Origin: JALQTD01 sp036825655 | Lineage (GTDB): Bacteria; Bacteroidota; Bacteroidia; Flavobacteriales_D; Sanyastnellaceae | Direction of reading: 5' to 3' | Assembly: GCA_036825655.1 (NCBI GenBank) | Contig: DAISXU010000091.1 | Coordinates: 1-8,852, forward strand | Length of the DNA: 8,852 nucleotides | Notes under the pieces: model-generated | The model's input: only the letters and a program-made list of their open reading frames with translations | What the model was told of the DNA's origin: nothing | Database searches by the model: none | Position numbers and translations under genes: made by a program | Part shown: positions 1-6,649 of the stretch, one piece after another | How the letters are laid out: each line of letters begins with the position of its first letter | Position numbering within the stretch: the stretch's first letter is position 1

Positions 1-1365
1 GTCCCCGGGGTTGACGCGACCTTCTTTTTTCAGGACATATTTGATGTCAGCAATGGTGTGGTCCGTACTCACCATCTTCACATAAGGATGCGCGGTAACT
101 CCCCAAACCAAGCTCATTTGCTTCAAAATCCGCTTGTTGGCTGTGAAGAGATGAATGTTGCATGCTGGGCGCTGGCTGGCAACTTGCATGGCGGTGTAGC
201 CGGAAAAGGACATGGTGACAATGCCCTTTGCTTCCACCCGCTTCGCCAACCTGCAAGCATTGTAGCAGATGCTATCGCTGATGAATCGGTCCTCATCTGG
301 GCTATAGGGTGGGCGCTCGTGGTGGTAGATGTGATTGTGGCGTTCGACGGAGGTGCAAATCTCTGTCATCGCTCGAACGGCATTCACAGGAAATGCCCCC
401 ACACTGGTTTCGGCACTCAGCATGACCGCATCCGCTCCATCGAGCACTGCATTGGCTACATCGTTCACTTCAGCGCGCGTAGGCACGGCTGCTTCAATCA
501 TGGATTCCATCATCTGGGTCGCGACAATCACTGGCCGGCCATGTTCCATGCACCGTTTGATGATGGACTTCTGGATCATGGGAACTTCTTGCATCGGAAC
601 TTCAACTCCCAAATCTCCGCGTGCCACCATGACCGCATCCGTGCATCGGAGGATGTTCTCCAGATCATCCAAAGCTTCAGGCTTCTCAATCTTCGCCACG
701 ATGCGCGCATGCGAACCTCGCTCGTTGATGATGCGGCGAAGTTCCTGGATGTCTTCCGCTCTTCTTACGAAAGACAATCCGATCCAATCCACACCTTGCT
801 CCAAGGCAAAGTCCAAGTCTTTGGCATCTTTTTCCGTAATGCAGGGCAAGGAAATAGCCGTGCTGGGCAAGTTGATCCCTTTTCGCGGCTTCAAAATGCC
901 TCCGTATTGCACCTTGCACCGAACCTCATCCTTGCCGTTGGTTTCGATCACCTCCAAACGCAATTTGCCATCATCCAAAAGGACGGGTTCGCCGGCCTTC
1001 ACATCTGAAGCAAACTGCATGTAATTGGTGAACACGACGCCCGCCTTTCCCACTTCTTTCCCTGTCCGAATGATGAGCTCCGAACCTTCCTTGAGGAACA
1101 TCTGTCCGCCTTCCACTTCACCTACCCGCAACTTGGGTCCTTGCAAATCAGCCAAGGTTGCGGTATACGTTCCCAATTCCTCATCGATTTCGCGGATGGC
1201 GTCAAGCGTTGCTCCATGGACGCTATGTTCCCCATGAGAGAAGTTCAAACGCGCAACGTTCATTCCCATCAACACCAATTCCTTCAGCACATCACGTGGA
1301 GTGGATGCCGGTCCCATTGTCGCTACGATTTTCGTCCGCTTCATCGGTCGTTCTTGATTTTCCAT
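1..1365 (-). CDS. pyk: Pyruvate kinase, C-terminus cut by the window edge
   Basis: Cytoplasmic glycolytic enzyme that converts phosphoenolpyruvate and ADP to pyruvate and ATP. I translated it by hand from the ATG at 1365: 455 codons reach the left edge in frame, ending ...GRVNPGD. Family proteins are about 475-480 residues, so roughly the last 20-25 are missing. Visible motifs are the N-terminal RTKIVATMGP (10-19), NFSHG (41-45), ADLQGPKLR (72-80), the active-site signature IVAKIEKPE (222-230) with catalytic Lys225 and metal-binding Glu227, ARGDLGVE (248-255) with Asp251, and VATQMMESM (281-289). The B domain (about 82-175) is present, as is most of the C-terminal domain. The 72-81 segment has Leu, Gln, Lys and Val where K+-dependent enzymes have Thr, Lys, Glu and Thr. 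It starts 10 bases after the upstream gene stops and is the last visible gene of the acpP-fabF-rnc cluster. Confidence 0.97.
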   Translation of the reverse strand, partial: MENQERPMKRTKIVATMGPASTPRDVLKELVLMGMNVARLNFSHGEHSVHGATLDAIREIDEELGTYTATLADLQGPKLRVGEVEGGQMFLKEGSELIIRTGKEVGKAGVVFTNYMQFASDVKAGEPVLLDDGKLRLEVIETNGKDEVRCKVQYGGILKPRKGINLPSTAISLPCITEKDAKDLDFALEQGVDWIGLSFVRRAEDIQELRRIINERGSHARIVAKIEKPEALDDLENILRCTDAVMVARGDLGVEVPMQEVPMIQKSIIKRCMEHGRPVIVATQMMESMIEAAVPTRAEVNDVANAVLDGADAVMLSAETSVGAFPVNAVRAMTEICTSVERHNHIYHHERPPYSPDEDRFISDSICYNACRLAKRVEAKGIVTMSFSGYTAMQVASQRPACNIHLFTANKRILKQMSLVWGVTAHPYVKMVSTDHTIADIKYVLKKEGRVNPGD

Positions 1366-1375
1366 GTCATTCGTT

Positions 1376-1816
1376 TTAGAGGGGGGGATCGCTTCCATTC
1401 GCCAAGTCCAACAAAGCGATGTGTTCCATCGCTCCCGTTGTCATCGGGTCCACTTCCACTACCAAAGTAACGAGACGCATTCCTCGCAGTGCATGCATCA
1501 GTCCCGGGAGGTCAGGCGTGTCTTCCCCGACGCGCAACAAAAAATCCACCCGTGGCAACTTCTTGAGGAGCACTCCCTCCGGCAGTCGATTGGCGATCAA
1601 AGCAACATCCACGCCCGTGTCCTCCGACACAAAACGATGAACCACGAAGTGCTGGTCCCTTGCTCGTTCATCAGGAACCAATTCCGTGTAGTATGCCAAG
1701 GACCAACCCATCAGCCGGTTCAACTCCCAACCCAAGCGATGACTCCCCACATGAGAAGTCAATCCCAAAAGCCGGAAATCGCAGCTTTCCTCAAAGTCCG
1801 CTTCCAACCATTGCAT
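1376..1816 (-). CDS. IPExxxVDY family protein, function unknown
   Basis: Small soluble protein of 146 residues from Met at 1816, or 161 residues if translation begins at the TTG at 1861. I identify it from position (between rnc and pyk, as in many Flavobacteriales) and from family-like features. These are an N-terminal acidic segment followed by FRLLGLTSHVGSHRLGWELN, which resembles the family's 'F.LIGI.S...DYRLAW.LN' region, and a degenerate name motif LPRVDFLLRV (102-111 in the longer form) in place of IPExxxVDY. I prefer the ATG at 1816 because family members begin only a few residues before this region. The TTG reading frame opens directly after the rnc stop, in the same frame. No catalytic residues, signal peptide or membrane segment are seen. 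The biochemical role is not known to me. Its 3' end contains a run of seven C bases just before the TAA stop. The assignment is moderately secure; the function is not. Confidence 0.75.
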   Translation of the reverse strand: MQWLEADFEESCDFRLLGLTSHVGSHRLGWELNRLMGWSLAYYTELVPDERARDQHFVVHRFVSEDTGVDVALIANRLPEGVLLKKLPRVDFLLRVGEDTPDLPGLMHALRGMRLVTLVVEVDPMTTGAMEHIALLDLANGSDPPL

Positions 1817-1870
1817 GCAGCGCGAAAGTAACGAATCTCTGCGAGTGGAGCACCAACGCAAGGGAGTTAA

Positions 1871-2797
1871 TCACTCCACCGAATCCCCTCCTTTTCTCCG
1901 CATTCTCCTTCTGGGTTGGCCAGAAGTTTCGGAAGCCGGCGACTGGGCAGCCTGCTTTTTGGAAGCTTTGTTTTGTTCTGCCTTCTTGCGAGCCCCTTCT
2001 CCTCGCGGTCCCCGAGGCCTGCCCTTTTTTGGGGCGGGCTGTTCAGCATCGGGCTGTTCGGCAAGTAAACCCCGATCAAACACCGCCTTCCAGGCAACAC
2101 GCGATGCAGCTTGCTCGGCCTCTTTCTTCGACTTTCCCTTCGCCTCACCAAAGACCCGTCCGTCAACCAAAACTTCCATCACATAATTCGACTCCCCCTC
2201 AGAGGAAGACTCACTCACCACGCGGAAGTCAATTTCTTTCTTTTGCGTTTGGCTCCAATGAAAAAGCTTCGATTTGAAATCCATCGTCTGGTGCACTTTT
2301 TCGTCCGCACCATGCCGCTTCATCATCCGCAAGACCGCCTTACTGGTTTTCAGGTAACCGTGATCAAGGTAAATCGCTCCAATCAAGGCCTCGAGGGCAT
2401 TGCCCACAACGGAATCCTGGATGTCTTTTCGACGCATCTTGGAGCGAATGAATGCAGGCAACCCCATGCGCTCCCCCAATAAATTGAGGGTTTTTCGGTT
2501 AACGATTTTGGATTTACGTTGGGTTAAGGCCCCTTCTTGATCATCCGGAAAGGAGTCAAACAGGTAGGTAGCAACAGCCAAATCCAAGGCTCTGTCTCCC
2601 AAGAATTCAAGCCGTTCGTTGCTTTTAAGTCCCGTCTCATCTCCATCGAGCAAAGAGGCATGAGTCAGTGCCTCATCGTAATGTGACCGGACCTTGATCC
2701 TCAGGCCAAATTCACGCTTTACGAGTTCATCCAACGTGGAAGGTGCTCCCCGCGAAGGAATCAAATTACGAACCCAGTGGACGACCCGCTCTGGCAT
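1871..2797 (-). CDS. rnc: Ribonuclease III
   Basis: Double-stranded-RNA endonuclease that processes rRNA precursors and structured mRNAs. The protein is 308 residues. The RNase III catalytic domain (about 25-155) carries the signature NERLEFLGD (60-68), which supplies Glu and Asp metal ligands, and helix GNALEALIGAIYLD (132-145) with catalytic Glu136. A double-stranded-RNA-binding domain follows (about 172-240), ending in the typical KSKKEAEQAASRVAWKAV stretch. A Lys/Arg/Ala/Gln-rich, probably disordered tail fills 245-308, making the protein much longer than the usual 225-250. Two departures from the E. coli pattern are Asn133 where E. coli has catalytic Asp114, and Arg69 directly after the signature GD where a small residue is usual. 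The ATG at 2797 lies 3 bases after the fabF stop, consistent with co-transcription and translational coupling. Confidence 0.97.
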   Translation of the reverse strand: MPERVVHWVRNLIPSRGAPSTLDELVKREFGLRIKVRSHYDEALTHASLLDGDETGLKSNERLEFLGDRALDLAVATYLFDSFPDDQEGALTQRKSKIVNRKTLNLLGERMGLPAFIRSKMRRKDIQDSVVGNALEALIGAIYLDHGYLKTSKAVLRMMKRHGADEKVHQTMDFKSKLFHWSQTQKKEIDFRVVSESSSEGESNYVMEVLVDGRVFGEAKGKSKKEAEQAASRVAWKAVFDRGLLAEQPDAEQPAPKKGRPRGPRGEGARKKAEQNKASKKQAAQSPASETSGQPRRRMRRKGGDSVE

Positions 2798-2800
2798 GAA

Positions 2801-4060
2801 TTAGTCAAACGCCTTGAAAATGACCGAGGCGTTGTGCCCGCCAAATCCAAACGTATTCGAAAGCGCCGCACGAATCGGGCGTTCTTTCGGATGGTTCAAG
2901 GTCAAATCAAGTTGCTGGTCAATCTCCTCATCCGCATGCTCGAAATTAATGGTCGGTGGAACCAAACCATTTCGAACCGCCAAAATCGACGCAATGGCCT
3001 CAATGGCTCCTGCAGCTCCCAAGAGGTGACCTGTCATTGACTTCGTGGAAGAGATGCTCAACTTGTAGGCATGTTCTCCAAAAACCTCTTTGATGGCCAA
3101 TGTCTCAGCGACATCACCCAACGGAGTGGAGGTTCCATGTACGTTGACGTAATCCAAGTCTTCCGGCTTCATGCCTGCATCATCCAAAGCGGCCAACATG
3201 ACATTCCTTGCGCCCAATCCTTCCGGATGAGGTGCGGTGAGGTGGTGTGCATCAGCACTCATTCCCCCACCAACCATTTCGGCGTAAATCGTGGCCCCCC
3301 GAGCGATCGCATGATCATACGACTCCAGCACAATGGCTCCGGCGCCTTCGCCGAGGACAAATCCGTCCCGCGTAGAATCGAAGGGGCGGGAAGCCTTTTC
3401 TGGTTCCTCGTTTCGCGTCGACAGGGCTTTCAATGCATTGAACCCGCCGATGCCTCCTTCAGTCACAGCCGCTTCTGATCCACCGGTAACTATAACATCT
3501 GCCTTATTCAGGCGGATGTAATTGAAGGCATCGATCATGGCGTTGGTCCCACTTGCGCAGGCCGAAACGGTGCAGAAGTTGGGACCGCGGTATCCATGCC
3601 GCATCGAGATTTGGCCTGCAGCAATGTCCGATATCATCATCGGAATGAAGAAAGGAGAAAAACGAGGAGTTCCATCCCCCGCATAGAAGTCCCGGGCCTC
3701 GCTCATGAAGGTCTGGAAACCCCCAATGCCTGAACCCCAAATGACTCCAACGCGATCCGGATTAACCGAATCCGCGTCGTCTCCAATCAACTTTGCATTG
3801 CGCAACGCTTCATCAGAAGCCACGATGGCATACTGCGTGAACAAGTCCATGCGACGCGCCTCACGGCGGTCGATGAACGATTCAGCATCGAACCCTTTGA
3901 GTTCGCACGCAAAACGAGTCTTGAATTTCTCGGCATTGAAACGCGTAATCGGGGCAGCCCCGCTATCGCCACGTTTCAATCCTTCCCAGTACTCTTCAAC
4001 GGTATTACCAATGGGAGTCAGGGCACCAAGACCCGTTACAACAACCCGATTCAACTCCAT
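2801..4060 (-). CDS. fabF: 3-oxoacyl-[acyl-carrier-protein] synthase II (KAS II)
   Basis: Condensing enzyme of type II fatty-acid synthesis. It elongates acyl-ACP with malonyl-ACP, using the carrier encoded immediately upstream. The 419 residues match the usual FabF length. It starts MELNRVVVTGLGALTPIGNT, the standard N-terminus, so the ATG at 4060 is secure. The thiolase-fold catalytic set is complete: nucleophile Cys168 in TVSACASGTNA, His309 in HGTSTPLGD, Lys340 in SSTKSMTGHLLGAAGA, and His345 in the same motif. The C-terminal glycine-rich loop NTFGFGGHNAS (402-412) is intact. It is encoded 12 bases after acpP and 3 bases before rnc, inside a tight minus-strand cluster. Nothing in the sequence suggests loss of function. 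FabB is an alternative name for a related enzyme, but the length, the N-terminus and the adjacent acpP fit FabF. Confidence 0.98.
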   Translation of the reverse strand: MELNRVVVTGLGALTPIGNTVEEYWEGLKRGDSGAAPITRFNAEKFKTRFACELKGFDAESFIDRREARRMDLFTQYAIVASDEALRNAKLIGDDADSVNPDRVGVIWGSGIGGFQTFMSEARDFYAGDGTPRFSPFFIPMMISDIAAGQISMRHGYRGPNFCTVSACASGTNAMIDAFNYIRLNKADVIVTGGSEAAVTEGGIGGFNALKALSTRNEEPEKASRPFDSTRDGFVLGEGAGAIVLESYDHAIARGATIYAEMVGGGMSADAHHLTAPHPEGLGARNVMLAALDDAGMKPEDLDYVNVHGTSTPLGDVAETLAIKEVFGEHAYKLSISSTKSMTGHLLGAAGAIEAIASILAVRNGLVPPTINFEHADEEIDQQLDLTLNHPKERPIRAALSNTFGFGGHNASVIFKAFD

Positions 4061-4072
4061 GGGAGTCCGGGT

Positions 4073-4309
4073 TTATTGAACGTTCGCAGAAATGTATTCA
4101 ACCGCTTGGCCCACCGTGCTGATCTTTTCTGCTTGATCATCTGGGATAGCGATGTTGAACTCCTTCTCAAATTCCATGATGAGTTCTACCGTGTCCAAGG
4201 AGTCAGCTCCAAGGTCATTTGTGAATGAAGCCTCAATGGTCACTTCACCAGCATCAACTCCCAACTTGTCGACGATGATCGCCGTTACTTTTTCTTGAAT
4301 CTCAGACAT
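4073..4309 (-). CDS. acpP: Acyl carrier protein
   Basis: Carries growing acyl chains as thioesters on 4'-phosphopantetheine during fatty-acid synthesis. It is 78 residues and acidic, beginning MSEIQEKVTAIIVDKLGV. The attachment motif DLGADSLD places the modified serine at residue 37. Helix II, VELIMEFEKEFNIAIPDD, is typical of bacterial ACPs and is the surface read by partner enzymes. I chose the ATG at 4309 because it gives the standard ACP N-terminus. A longer frame to 4378 would add 23 residues with no family counterpart and would place the promoter-like sequence inside the gene. It heads the cluster acpP-fabF-rnc-IPExxxVDY-pyk. Confidence 0.98.
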   Translation of the reverse strand: MSEIQEKVTAIIVDKLGVDAGEVTIEASFTNDLGADSLDTVELIMEFEKEFNIAIPDDQAEKISTVGQAVEYISANVQ

Positions 4310-4332
4310 AGCTAAGGTTTTCTTTCGGGGCG

Positions 4333-4340
4333 CAAAGTAA
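4333..4340 (-). promoter_or_regulatory. Candidate Bacteroidota -7 element upstream of acpP
   Basis: On the minus strand this reads TTACTTTG. It is one mismatch from the Bacteroidota consensus TAnnTTTG and lies about 24 bases before the acpP start, a sensible leader length. I could not find a good TTG element at the expected distance upstream, so this is suggestive only. The rest of the 101-base spacer (4310-4410) between acpP and the nitroreductase gene is A/T-rich near the nitroreductase stop, and I see no convincing intrinsic terminator in it. Confidence 0.4.
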
Positions 4341-4410
4341 CCACAGGAATTTTTGCCCATCGACACCCTGAAGGTCATTTTTTACCCTTTTCATTTTAAA
4401 TCATTGAAAA

Positions 4411-5118
4411 TCAACCATATTCAACACACAATTCTTGCCATTTTTTTCTCGAAATCACCGGAACTTGGGTGTCCTTCGCAGGGTAACCAACGGGTAAAAG
4501 CAGGTATGCACGCTCTTCGCGAGGTCGGTTGAGGATTTGGGCCAAGAAGTCCATCGGCGAAGGGGTATGCGGCAAGGTAGCAAAGCCCGCTTGGTGTAGC
4601 GCTGAAATGAGCATCCCTACTGCGATTCCGACGGATTCCGAAACGTAATAATTGGGCTGTTTCTTGCCTGACTTTGCGGGTTCATAAGGCTTCCGGAAAA
4701 CGATGATCAAGGCCGGAGCATCTTCAATGTGGGGCTTGACATCATCGGTTCCCAAGTGGTGCAAATCGTCCAGCCATTGCTGAGACATCCTTCCGCGGTA
4801 ATTCTCTCGTTCTTCCGCTTCCGCGGCTTCGCGTATGCTCCGTTTGATCGCTGGATTGGTAACCAAACAAAATGTCCAAGGTTGTTTATTCGCCCCAGAC
4901 GGCGCGGTTCCAGCTGTTCGAATGCACTCCCTCACCACATCCAACGGAATCGATTCATCTGAAAAATCCCTAACCGATCGACGCCTCGACAAATGTTGCC
5001 GAAACTCGATGGCCCTGGCCTGCATTTCGGCTTCAGTAAAACGTTGAAAGTCGAGGGGCTGAGTGGGTACTGATTCGTGCGACATGGACAAACCGCAAGC
5101 TAACCCGAAAAGGGACAT
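4411..5118 (-). CDS. Nitroreductase-superfamily flavoprotein, iodotyrosine deiodinase-like
   Basis: A predicted FMN-dependent oxidoreductase of 235 residues. Similarity to animal iodotyrosine deiodinase (IYD), compared with human IYD from memory, runs along most of the protein. It includes the FMN-phosphate site RRSVR (46-50), IRTAGTAPSGANKQPWTF (66-83), NYRGRM (106-111), and the C-terminal LLLPVGYPAKD (206-216). Residues that bind the zwitterionic end of halotyrosines in human IYD (Glu157, Tyr161, Lys182) align with Glu103, Tyr107 and Lys128. The threonine near the flavin N5 aligns with Thr185. No membrane anchor is evident, so the protein is probably cytoplasmic; the short hydrophobic N-terminus is absent if translation begins at Met13 (5082). 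The ATG at 5118 overlaps the ATPase stop by one base (TGATG), indicating one operon with mlaEF. Bacterial IYD homologues are known, including one from the Bacteroidota member Haliscomenobacter hydrossis. The natural substrate here is not shown. Confidence 0.9.
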   Translation of the reverse strand: MSLFGLACGLSMSHESVPTQPLDFQRFTEAEMQARAIEFRQHLSRRRSVRDFSDESIPLDVVRECIRTAGTAPSGANKQPWTFCLVTNPAIKRSIREAAEAEERENYRGRMSQQWLDDLHHLGTDDVKPHIEDAPALIIVFRKPYEPAKSGKKQPNYYVSESVGIAVGMLISALHQAGFATLPHTPSPMDFLAQILNRPREERAYLLLPVGYPAKDTQVPVISRKKWQELCVEYG

Positions 5119-5870
5119 CAGCGTCCCTGACGAATCCGTTTCATCAAATCCGAGGCAAAAACAAAGTCATCCAACTCGGCAGGACCTCCAGCCATGAGGG
5201 CCTCCCGATTGCCATGCCATAAAATTCGGCCTTCGTGCACAAAATGGATGGAATCGCTCGCCTGCATTACGCTATTCATGTCATGCGATACCACAACAGT
5301 GGTCATTCCAAATTCCACTGTGATGTCCTGGATCAAGTCGTCGATTACAATGGCTGTTTGAGGGTCCAAACCAGAATTCGGTTCATCACAGAAAAGGTAT
5401 TTGGGATTCATGGCGATGGCCCTTGCAATGCCTACCCGCTTTTGCATTCCTCCAGAAACTTCTGCGGGATAACGCTCTTCAGCACCATCTAATTCAACCC
5501 GTCGCAAGCACTCTTTGGCGCGCCGTTGCATCTGTTCAGGGGAATCCTCACTGAACATGCGTAGAGGAAACATCACATTTTCCAAAACCGTCATGGAATC
5601 AAAGAGCGCTGAGCCTTGAAAGAGCATCCCAATTTCCTTCCTCACTGCCTTGCGCTCCTTCCCACTCATCGCTGTGAAATTGCGTCCATTGAAATGAACG
5701 GAACCCCGATCCGGTTCAATCAAACCGACCGTGCATTTCGTCATGACGGATTTGCCACTGCCGCTTCTTCCAATGACAAAATTCACTTTGCCTGGTTCAA
5801 ATCTGGCAGATACTCCTTTAAGCACATGGTGATCCCCAAATGACTTTTCGATGTCAATTAGCTCTATCAA
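5118..5870 (-). CDS. mlaF: MlaF-type ABC transporter ATPase (phospholipid transport)
   Basis: Cytoplasmic ATPase expected to drive the MlaE-type permease encoded just upstream, moving phospholipid between the membranes of the envelope. It is 250 residues from the chosen start. Visible motifs are Walker A GRSGSGKS (34-41), Q-loop Gln85, ABC signature VSGGMQKR (138-145), Walker B and catalytic Glu in YLFCDEP (158-164), D-loop SGLD (166-169) and switch His196. The overall pattern (IEL.DIEKSFG at the start, SGGM in the signature) is that of MlaF/Ttg2A-type ATPases. I chose the TTG at 5870 because it aligns with the MIE(I/V)..L.KSFG start of the family; no ATG lies near. It overlaps the permease stop as TTGA. 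A longer frame from a GTG at 5927 would add 19 residues overlapping mlaE and looks spurious. Confidence 0.94.
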   Translation of the reverse strand: MIELIDIEKSFGDHHVLKGVSARFEPGKVNFVIGRSGSGKSVMTKCTVGLIEPDRGSVHFNGRNFTAMSGKERKAVRKEIGMLFQGSALFDSMTVLENVMFPLRMFSEDSPEQMQRRAKECLRRVELDGAEERYPAEVSGGMQKRVGIARAIAMNPKYLFCDEPNSGLDPQTAIVIDDLIQDITVEFGMTTVVVSHDMNSVMQASDSIHFVHEGRILWHGNREALMAGGPAELDDFVFASDLMKRIRQGR

Positions 5871-6649
5871 TTCAATGCGATTTGAGTGATGACCAAATTC
5901 GCAACCATGATCAGGACCACACTCCACACCACAGCACGGGTGCTGGCTCGCCCCACCTCCAATGCACCACCAGAGGCATAGTAACCGTGATAGGCCGATA
6001 CGCTGGTCATGATGAAGCCAAATGCCGTGGTTTTCGTCAACGCATACACCACGTCAAACTGCTTGAAATCAATGCGCATACCGTACAAGAAATCGGCAAT
6101 GCTGCTCACGCCTGTGCTGACTCCCACCCAAGCGCCCGATCCAATACCGAGTCCCATGCTCAAAATCACTAGAAAGGGAATAATCAATACCCCGGCAAGA
6201 ATTTTGGGTAGAATCAAGAAACTTGCGCTATTCACCCCCATGATTTCCAAAGCATCCACCTGCTCTCCAACCCGCATTGATCCTAACTGCGAAGCAATAT
6301 TTGAACCTACTTTGCCAGCCAAAATCACCGGAATAAGGGTTGGTGAGAATTCCAAAATCATGCTCTGCCGCACGGTAAATCCAATGGTATAAACCGGAAT
6401 CCAACCGGAGACTTGGTGCGCCGTTTGTATGCAGATCACTGCTCCCATGAACACCGAAAGCAAAGAAACGATGCCAATGGACTGTGTTCCAATCGCTTCA
6501 AGCTCAGCCATGAAGGCACGGCGAAAGACCCTACCGCGCTCAGGAACGCGAAAAGTGAGCTTTAACAAATTCACGTAGCGGCCAATGTGGAAGATCCAGC
6601 GCATGGCACGAAGGTACATCCGAAGGGATTGCTGTACCTTCACGCTCAT
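5867..6649 (-). CDS. mlaE: MlaE-type ABC transporter permease
   Basis: Inner-membrane permease partner of the MlaF-type ATPase in an Mla-like lipid transporter. It is 260 residues from Met at 6649, in line with the family's roughly 245-265. It shows an amphipathic N-terminal helix region (about 1-50), several hydrophobic segments (around 57-78, 100-112, 145-180, 205-222 and 238-258), and the family signature. That signature reads FSPTLIPVILAGKVGS (101-116) followed by MRVGEQVDALEIMGVN (125-140), with the conserved Glu-Gln-x-Asp-Ala-Leu. The frame stays open upstream to an ATG at 6706 and a GTG at 6739. These would add PISPISP-rich residues with no family counterpart and would overlap the divergent small lipoprotein gene, so 6649 is preferred. 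No MlaD-type substrate-binding gene is adjacent in the window; downstream comes the IYD-like gene instead. Confidence 0.94.
   Translation of the reverse strand: MSVKVQQSLRMYLRAMRWIFHIGRYVNLLKLTFRVPERGRVFRRAFMAELEAIGTQSIGIVSLLSVFMGAVICIQTAHQVSGWIPVYTIGFTVRQSMILEFSPTLIPVILAGKVGSNIASQLGSMRVGEQVDALEIMGVNSASFLILPKILAGVLIIPFLVILSMGLGIGSGAWVGVSTGVSSIADFLYGMRIDFKQFDVVYALTKTTAFGFIMTSVSAYHGYYASGGALEVGRASTRAVVWSVVLIMVANLVITQIALN

Noticed and set aside
58..1008. 316-residue open frame on the plus strand
   Set aside because: It lies entirely antisense to pyruvate kinase, whose motifs are intact. The translation is His/Cys/Arg-rich with no recognisable domain, as expected for a shadow frame.
3071..3478. 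135-residue plus-strand frame opposite fabF
   Set aside because: It is antisense to a complete FabF with all catalytic residues, and has no family features of its own.
4310..4378. 23-residue N-terminal extension of acyl carrier protein
   Set aside because: ACPs begin close to MSEIQEKV. The extension has no family match and would contain the promoter-like element.
4381..4410. Possible terminator between the nitroreductase gene and acpP
   Set aside because: TTTTCA/TGAAAA repeats flank an A/T-rich loop, but the stem is short and weak with no G+C core, so I do not call a terminator.
5871..5927. Longer ATPase start at a GTG
   Set aside because: The added residues overlap the permease gene and do not match the start of MlaF-type ATPases; the TTG at 5870 aligns better.
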